From the NCBI RefSeq assembly GCF_032884065.1, contig NC_088866.1, forward strand, positions 51,096,068 to 51,160,067: a stretch of DNA of 64,000 nt, given 5' to 3'. The position numbers and the translations under genes were made by a program. Positions 57,220-64,000 of the stretch are shown piece by piece (the first letter of the stretch is position 1; each line of letters begins with the position of its first letter). Under the pieces are notes generated by a model. The model had not been told where the DNA came from. It made no database searches and saw only the letters and a program-made list of their open reading frames with translations. This DNA is from Artemia franciscana (lineage: Eukaryota; Arthropoda; Branchiopoda; Anostraca; Artemiidae).

Positions 57220-57312
57220 TCTTGTGAGTCAAATCCTCTGAATTCCGGGTAAAATATGAGTGATAAAACGAGATAGTTTTAAAATAAATCATAAAAGTAC
57301 TCAGGGCTTACC

Positions 57313-58230
57313 TTATTTACACTTTGAAAAACAGTAATCGCTAGCTGGTAATGAAATAGCTTTGTTTTGTATTATTTTTTTGTAATTCGTCACGAAATTA
57401 CTTGCCCTAACAGAGCAACCGTACGTGATGTAAGGGTGCACAATAGCACTGTATAATAGTTTGACAACTGCTACAGGGAACACTTTTTTCAGCCTCCTTA
57501 TCACTCCCAATCTTATAGCTGCTTTTGCCGACACTATTTCACCATGCTTCTTCCAAGACAAATTACAATCAATATAAAATCCGAGATATTTACAAAAAAA
57601 ACACCTGTGTTATGCTTAAACCATTATAACTTATATTTTCAAGAAGTTCAGGTACATCAGTTCTACTAGGCTTCTACATAAAATTCGTTTTCTTGGATTT
57701 ACTGCAAGGAAGCTTAGATTAAAAACATGAAGCCGACTAAGAACGTGGTTCGCATTTTGCAAAACCTCTTTTGAAGTCCGGGCAAACACTATGATAGCTA
57801 TATAATCGGCAAAAGAGGTTAAAACTGAATCATTTAGACAAAATCGATTGGTATCCACATATACCAAGAAGAGTAACCGACCAAGGACTGATCTTTGGGG
57901 AACACCCAAAATTTATAGGCATAGCTTCACTTCACTTCACACCTGCTTTAATGTTTAGGCCATCAGCACCTGCTGTGTTAGATTTGATCGATTTCACTGC
58001 CTGGGTAATGTCATCCATAGTACGTTCAGTAAAGTGAAATGAGTGATGAAGACCGTGGTCATCGTCAAACTCCTCAGTATCTAGCTGTCCGCTTTGATCT
58101 TTTGCCTCTTGGTTTCTTTGCGATCCTATTTTGGTAAAAAACTTTCAAAACTCTTCACTAACTTCTTGCCTCCCACTGACAGTTCTTTTACCTATGACTA
58201 ACTGTTCAGTTGATGCTGAATCCTTACCAT
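57313..58230 (-). mobile_element. Internally deleted LINE fragment (RT), CR1/Jockey-like
   Basis: FTERTMDDITQAVKSIKSN then AGADGL (58050-57960) is the RT0/1 region. It is joined almost directly to GVPQRSVLGRLLFLVYVDTN (motif B, 57909), then SFADYIAIIVFA (YADD position altered to FADY) and VIRRLKKVFPVAVVKLLYSAIVHPYITYG (thumb, 57490-57400). About 150 residues containing motif A are missing at about 57940. More than one frame is needed, and the active-site Asp pair is broken. It lies head to tail beside the 53-57 kb LINE but is a different family. Confidence 0.75.
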
Positions 58231-58487
58231 TACCGAGAATATATGACGTAATATAAGACATATATGAATATATGACGTAATAACTGAATGCAATATTTGT
58301 ACAGGCTTATCTTTCGACACGAATATAATATAACCAATTCATAATTATAAGAATCAATTTTTTTTTTACAAAAAACTGCCCTTTTTTAACAATGTAGTAG
58401 CAAGTGTTATTTTTAACATCATAAACATCATGTAGATATAGGTATGTAAAATGCAGTAATTCATTTAGGGGTTTTAACAAAAATCAA

Positions 58488-60060
58488 ACAGTTCGTGGTA
58501 GTAAGGAGCGACCCGGCTCAATAGTAAACAAAACACTAAAAACTGGAATTTTGATACCAATAGTGACTTCAATTTTGATACTAAAAGATACATCAAAAGA
58601 ATCAGATTTTCATGCTGATTTTAAATATGCAAGTTTCATCAAATTTAGTCTTTGTAATCAAAAGTTACGAGCCTTAGACAATTTGCCTTATTTTGGAAAA
58701 AAAGGGGAAACGCCCCCTTAAAGTCATGGAATCTTAACGAAAATCACACCATCGCATTCAGCGTATCAGAGAACCTGTATGCAAAAATGTGGAATTTTGT
58801 ATTTTTGCCAGAAGACAGATCACGGGTGCGTGATTATTTGTTTGTTTCCCTAGGCCATCGTATCGACCAAGGGGTCCTAGAATGTCACAAGAGGCCTCAT
58901 TCTAACGGAAATGAAAAGTTCTAGTACCCTTTTTAAGTGACCAAAAATTTGGAGGGCACCTAGGCCCCCTCCCACGCTCATTTTTTCCCAAAGTGAACTG
59001 ATAGCCATTTTGTTCAGCATAGTCAAAATCATAACAACTATGACTTTGCGGATGACTTATTCCCCCACAGTCCCCGGGGGAGGGGCGGCGAGTTACAAGC
59101 TTTGACTAGTGCTTACATACAGTAATGGTTATTGGGAGGATCTTTTCTTGGTGGAATATGTCATAGGGGAAGAGAAATTCAATGAAAAGGTCGCAGGATT
59201 TTCTAGCTTCACTATAAAAAGAACAATGAAAAAATAAATATGAATGTTTTTTCAATTGAAAGTAAGGAGTAGTATTAAAACTTAAAACCAACCTAGATTA
59301 TTACGCATACGAGGGTTTCATCTCCTCCCCAATACCTCGTTCTTTATGCTAAAGTATTTTTAGTAATTTCAACTATTTATTCTATGGCGTTTCTGATTCG
59401 GGGGTCATTATTAAAGAATTAGGACAAAACTTAAGCTTTAAAGTAGAGAGCCAGGTATTAACGAGGGGACAAACCCCCTCACATACATAAAAAAAATATA
59501 TGAATATTGAAGTTTGATACGTAATTTAATTCTTAAGTTACGTATATTTTCTACTAATAAAAACGTTCGTTAAAAATTAAAAGTTCTAGTTGCCTTTTTA
59601 AGTAACCGAAAAGTTGGAGGGCAACTAGGCCTCCCTAACCACCCCTTATTTCTCAAAATCGTCTGACCAAAACTAAGAGAAAGCCATTTAGCCAAAATAA
59701 GAATTAATATGCAAATTTAATTTTAGTAATTGATGTGCGGAGAGCCAAAATCAAACTTGCATAATTCAAAAACGTTCAGAAATTAAATAAGGAGATTAAT
59801 TAAGTAAGGAGCAACATTAAAACTTAAAATGAAGAGAAAATACTCCGTGTATGAAAGGGTCTGTTCCCTCCTCAGAACTCGACTCTTTACGCTAAAGTTA
59901 TTTACTGTTTTATAAAGAAGATTTGAGAGAAAGAGTCAAACTTTAGCGTAAAGAGCGGGGCGTTGAGGAGGGAACAGCCCCTTTCATACACGGAGTAATT
60001 TCTCTTTGTTTTAAGTTTTAATGTCGCTCCTTACTTTCAGTTAAAAAAAACTAGTTTTTT
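58488..60060 (+). mobile_element. Hairpin-ended non-autonomous element, copy IV
   Basis: Begins ACAGTTCGTGGT directly joined to AGTAAGGAGCGACCCGG, so the second arm of the 5' hairpin is deleted. It runs through the whole family order and ends with the fold-back whose right arm finishes CGCTCCTTACTTTCAGTT at 60029-60046, followed by AACTAGTTTTTT. Arms are about 95 bases (from about 59800 and to 60046). Length is about 1.57 kb. No protein. Confidence 0.9.
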
Positions 60061-60939
60061 TTATTTAATTACATAAAGGATCGATAAAGTCTCTTGGGTT
60101 GAACAACAAGGAAATTATATTGGTTTGAAAATTAAGAAAAGTGGCGGTAACCATGATATTCTGCATGTGCAGCATCTTTTTTTTACATTCTTTTTCTCCT
60201 CAGCCTGCTGGGCACTAGAAAATCATATTCCATTCACATGCTGTAAAAGATACTTTTGTAAACCATGTTGGCCTGCCAAAACGAATAATATAAACTAAAA
60301 AAAGGAAAGAAAAGAAACGATGATCAAGAATGGGTTTTTAAAAACTCAACACTAGACGAAACTCAAAACTCAATTCTAGACGAAATTCAAAACTCAATTC
60401 TAGACGAAACTCAAAACTCAAATCTAGACGAAACAGGAAGAATATTTTCGGCGAACAATCGCTTCCCATCTTCGGTGCTATAAAAGAAAGTTTCAAAGAA
60501 ACACGTTCACATTTTCTTAGCGAAAATTTGACCGAAACAAGCCAGATAAAAACAAAAAGGCAGAACAAACAATGCGGAAAGCAAAAAGAAAAAGCGTACC
60601 ACTTACCAATATCCACATCTAACAAAACAATACGTTCGTTCAATATTGGGCAAGTTAATGAAAAGCAGAAGATTCTTTCAAACGAAGTTAGTTCTTTTAA
60701 CCCTTATTAGTTTTTCAGAGTTGTCAATCTGTTTCGTTAGTATTTTAGTTCAGAAAATGTAAATATATGTCTTTGAAACTTTCTTTTTTTAGCGCTCAAA
60801 AAAGAAAGCAACTGTCCTCACAAAATATTCTTAGAGTATTTTTGCTGGCCTTATAAAACTCCATTCTCAGTCTTAATTTTTGATTCTTTATTTCGGCAAC
60901 AATTAGCAGATCCTATGTAATGCGGAGAAAAATACGTCT
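60061..60939. other. Intergenic; 24-bp tandem repeat at 60344-60434
   Basis: Unit ACTCAATTCTAGACGAAACT plus CAAA, 3.8 copies, nearly identical. In the minus frame it gives a repeated LSFEFRLE peptide. It is likely a minisatellite; the 101-codon frame around it has no other support. Confidence 0.7.
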
Positions 60940-61352
60940 CATAGCTAGATTACGCGGATGACATTCTTTTAATTAGCCATACACGGAAGGGACTCTCTGA
61001 TTCTGTTAATTTTGTTGCCTCTTATTTTTACATTATTGGACTTTCTCTGAACGTTGATAAGTGTGAGTTAAGTGTGAGTGTCACTCTTAATGTAAATGCT
61101 TCTTCTAGATCATCATTTAATTCCCAAATTGCTTCTATATTGTTGAGTCTAGAATCTCGATTTTCCGGTCGTTTTCGTTCGCATACATTTTTCAGCGCTA
61201 AGTTTGAGCTTCAGATTGAGTACTCAAAAATCGTTGCTAACAGGAGTGAATATTACTGTAAAGCATTAGTGAAACTGAATTCCACTTACTCAAACTACTC
61301 CGTCTTATATTTACCTGGTTTGTTTCAAATTTTCCTCAAAAAAGATATCTGA
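60940..61352 (+). mobile_element. LINE fragment (RT motif C to thumb), related to the 53-57 kb LINE
   Basis: DYADDILLISHTRKGLSDSV and GLSLNVDKCELSV (motifs C and D) are followed by SKIVANRSEYYCKALVKLNS and YLPGLFQIF. The latter aligns with IVASRLLLCRKYLANMYNAV and IAPFWNLL of the RT at 53491. No upstream RT is present; the fragment stops at 61352. Confidence 0.75.
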
Positions 61353-62165
61353 GCTCTGTTCTCAACGTATTTTCGGTATTTGATTAAAAAAAAAATAGAA
61401 TAAACTATTTCGCAGATTATTATAATGCTTATATTCTTCTTCAGTTACACCTTTTTCAAAATAAAACCTGAAAACATATTGTTTCTCTTATCCAAAGATA
61501 ATAATACACTTTTCGTAACCCAAGGTTTTTTCGGCACACTAAATGTTCCCACATTTTTAACCTTAACAGGCTGTTGGACAACACCAGCTACTTTTGAAAA
61601 CCACTTATCAAAGTTATGATTTATAATAATTTCAACCTTCAAAAAATTATAATTGTAATTTTCAAGCTTTAGTTTAAAGCCTTTTTGACCCACCGTCACA
61701 AAAAGTATTGAACCCGAAATATACACTAAGATTGTTCAGTTCCTTGAATCGATCGAGCTACCAAAAGAAATAAGACCTACAGTAAGCTATCAAAGATCAC
61801 CAATCCACTTTATGGCGGGGGAAAAGCAAGAGGGCTACATAGTCTTGAATAAAAAGCCTGTAAGTCCTTTCCCATAGCACTCTAGATAAAATTCTATCTT
61901 CTTTCTTTTAAGCTTTATGTCAATTTTGCCGCATGAAAAAAATTTTGTAATTTCGCTCATTGATAACAATTGAAATCTGTGAAACACGAAAAAATTTCTC
62001 AGAGGATGAATGACCAAATACTAACGAAGGATAAATTAACATATGAAGGACCAAGAAAAGGTTACTAAGAGCGGACATTCAACTCACAACATGCCAAAAT
62101 GTATGCCTTAAATGCATATAATGTCCCTACCTTAAATGTATTTATTTATTCAAAGAATATATATA
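61353..62165. other. Spacer with a possible antisense LINE linker fragment at 61445-61726
   Basis: The minus frame 61726-61445 contains FDKWFSKVAGVVQQPVKVKN then KPWVTKSVLLSLDKRNNMFS. This resembles the PWITKG...I.KKN.L segment between EN and RT of CR1-like LINEs. It is short and unsupported by neighbours, so tentative. Otherwise nothing seen. Confidence 0.4.
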
Positions 62166-62835
62166 TATATCTTCTCTGCTCACTTCAAAGAGCCCAAAAT
62201 AGGGCAGTGAAGGCTACTTTTCTTCTCCCTCGACTTTACCCTTCCTCTGATCTTTATAATGATACTGTAATAGCTCCGGTGAATCATATTATAGGTAAAA
62301 GTACTCTTTATTTAGCGCATTCTGCGTTTCTAGGTACTCTCCCACCGACCCTGCAGTAATTTTTCTCACGGACAGGCTCAGGTAGGTACTTTTCTTCTTT
62401 ACATAATTCTTCTCGACGATTTATTTTACCAAAACGATCTTCTACAGCAGCTCTGAGGTCTCCTGTATATCAATCAATTCTATTATGGAACTCCATCCCT
62501 TCGGATGTCCCTCTTTCTTTCTGCAAGGGCATTATTTCGTCGGGTCTTTCCAGTCCAATAATTTTTGTCTCTCTTTTTAATTCTATCCCAATTTGTATGT
62601 CACTTCTCTTCTTTTAAAGTCATTTTCAGCTATATGTTAAATCTCCTTCTAAATCTTCTATCTGTTAAATGTCCTTGTCTTGTTCCAGTGTTTTTTTTGT
62701 ATATATTTTATAAAAGTGTTTTATTCTTGTTCTCTGTGGTCCATTACAAGCAAAGCTTCTTGGGCCTAGTAACCGGTTTACTTTTGTAATGTTTTTCTTT
62801 TAATATTAATAAACTGGTTGATCGATTGATTGATT
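62166..62835 (+). mobile_element. LINE 3' end fragment with (GATT)n tail
   Basis: CSLQRAQNRAVKATFLLPRL, LYLAHSAFLGTLPPTLQ, SSRRFILPKRSSTAALRSPV and LLWNSIPSDVPLSFCKGI follow the C-terminal ORF2 pattern (LQ..QNRA.., ...LWNSLP..). A short 3' UTR follows, then AATAAACTGGTTGATCGATT with GATT repeats to 62835. The tail of short repeats marks a true 3' end. The frame has a stop after PTLQ and a shift after it. Confidence 0.8.
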
Positions 62836-63244
62836 TAAATTATAGAAGAAAAGAAATTCGACTCTATAACGGATACTATAGCGAGTTACAATCTATAACG
62901 AATCCTATAACAAATAACATCTATATCCTAGCAAGAATCCTAGCAAGGTTCAAACATTTTTCTCGAAAAGAGCTTTTAACATATGATGGACCAAGCAACG
63001 TTCCCTAAGAGTGGACATTCAACTCACAGCCTGAAATTTGTGTTTCCCTGCTCTATAATGTAACTAAACTGAACTCGTGTGAGCGGTTTTCGGCCCAGCT
63101 CATAAACAAGATGACATTGTTCTTTTCTAGGTAAGGAAACCAAAATTTGTTTTTTTTCCTAAAATTCTTAGAATAAGCCAAAAAATTACTTCTTTGCAAG
63201 AGATTTACCAAAAACTTAACGAGAAGAGGATAAAATTAGATATA

Positions 63245-63310
<66 letters not shown>

Positions 63311-63407
63311 AAATATAGAAAGATATATATATATAATTTTAACCTTTATACCTTATCTTCAATTTATGCTTAGGAGGGCTTAGAAAGTAAAATCAAAAGA
63401 TTTCTGA

Positions 63408-63490
<83 letters not shown>

Positions 63491-64000
63491 GCATTGCTAA
63501 AAAAAGAAAAAAAAAGTTGAATCCAGCTACACTACCTTTAAATTAACCATTTATTATATTCTATCAAAAATCACAATTACAACAAAGAACCTAAACAAAA
63601 CAGATGTAAAAACAAACGACAAATAAAATATTTTTTACTTCCCCAGAAAACCAACAGGCACACCAAAGTGGAGATTGCTATTTTTTTTATTGCAAAAAAT
63701 AAATTGATCCAAATACCTTTAAGACTGACTATTACATTCCAAATTCGAGGAATTTCAAAAAGTATTATTACTCACTTTAGAAGTTGTAATATGGAGAGGC
63801 GATAATTATAGTGTAAGAAGAAAAGCTCTTTGTGAGCTATATTCGTTCACAAATAAAAAGAATTCTATCGGGTGACGTGTAATCTGGTGGCCAAATAGAA
63901 TCTCAACAACTTATCAAACCCAAATTTCGCTAATTTTGAAAATTAGAAAGCTCAAGGATGACGATGATACACCAAAAACAGTTGCAAGTCAATGAATTAG
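62836..64000. other. AT-rich end of the window with two (TA)n microsatellites
   Basis: (TA)n at 63239-63304 and (AT)n at 63406-63486. Between them ATAAGGTATAAA (63302-63313) and TTTATACCTTAT (63345-63356) form a perfect 12-bp inverted pair. From 63490 to 64000 I see no gene. Confidence 0.8.

Larger units (their letters stand above)
53341..57260 (-). mobile_element. Nearly intact LINE (gag-like ORF1, APE endonuclease, RT, TAAG tail)
   Basis: About 3.9 kb on the minus strand: ORF1 57219-56107, ORF2 56114-53491, a short 3' UTR, and a tail of (TAAG)5 read on the plus strand at 53341-53360, typical of LINEs that end in short tandem repeats instead of poly(A). Only about four lesions (two in-frame stops in ORF1, one in-frame stop and one frame shift in ORF2) separate it from an open element, so it is the youngest LINE here. 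GC content is higher than the surrounding DNA. The CCHC-knuckle ORF1 plus EN-RT layout points to the I/Jockey group, clade not resolved. No RNase H was seen. 5' end is approximate. Confidence 0.9.

Overview
The window looks like animal nuclear DNA, most likely from an arthropod and possibly a crustacean. It is AT-rich, has almost no long intact reading frames, and holds one clear intron-containing metazoan gene in a dense field of decayed transposable elements. Several repeat families, above all the hairpin-ended 1.6-1.8 kb element and the GGATCCGCTCTCTTTGGGG satellite family, remind me of brine shrimp (Artemia) sequence. That assignment comes from memory and was not tested.

Host genes. The best-supported gene is TMEM222 (DUF778/RTE1 family) on the minus strand. 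Three coding exons at 16855-16773, 10693-10483 and 8248-8033 join in phase with GT-AG introns to give a 169-residue membrane protein. Intron 1 (6.1 kb) carries a tRNA-derived SINE with a perfect 13-bp target-site duplication, a Helitron with a clear 3' terminus and partly deleted helicase, a (GA)n tract, and a dispersed repeat containing a tRNA-like fold. A second likely host gene is represented only by its last coding exon (41299-41457, plus strand), which encodes a one-pass membrane segment and a short tail. Two degenerate copies of the start of that exon, each with its own splice acceptor, lie just upstream.

Layout. 1-480: about four copies of a 117-bp tandem repeat. 959-1282: a LINE ORF1-like fragment. 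1651-1897: a large palindrome of the satellite family. 1.9-8 kb: mostly featureless AT-rich DNA. 8-17 kb: TMEM222 and its intronic elements. 17.5-22.9 kb: little except a LINE 3' fragment. 22.9-27.3 kb: a decayed LINE (minus) whose ORF1 has CCCH zinc fingers. 27.3-30.9 kb: a pogo/Tigger-like transposase whose C-terminal part is tandemly duplicated as 1.66-kb units. 31-33.7 kb: a LINE fragment, then a Penelope-like element with RT and GIY-YIG remnants. 35.9-36.2 kb: a cluster of perfect hairpins. 36.9-38.7 kb: a satellite array. 39.1-40.6 kb: another LINE fragment. 41-41.5 kb: the membrane-protein exon. 43.5-44.9 kb: a repeat with strong hairpins. 45.5-47.2, 50.8-52.5 and 58.5-60.1 kb: long copies of the hairpin-ended element. 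53.3-57.2 kb: a nearly intact LINE. 57.3-58.2 and 60.9-62.8 kb: further LINE remnants. The end holds long (TA)n tracts.

No rRNA or functional tRNA gene, CRISPR array, bacterial operon or LTR-type element was found. The retroelements and DNA transposons do not cooperate with each other. They are layered insertions into the introns and flanks of at least two host genes. All identifications were made by eye from motifs and internal comparison, with no database search.
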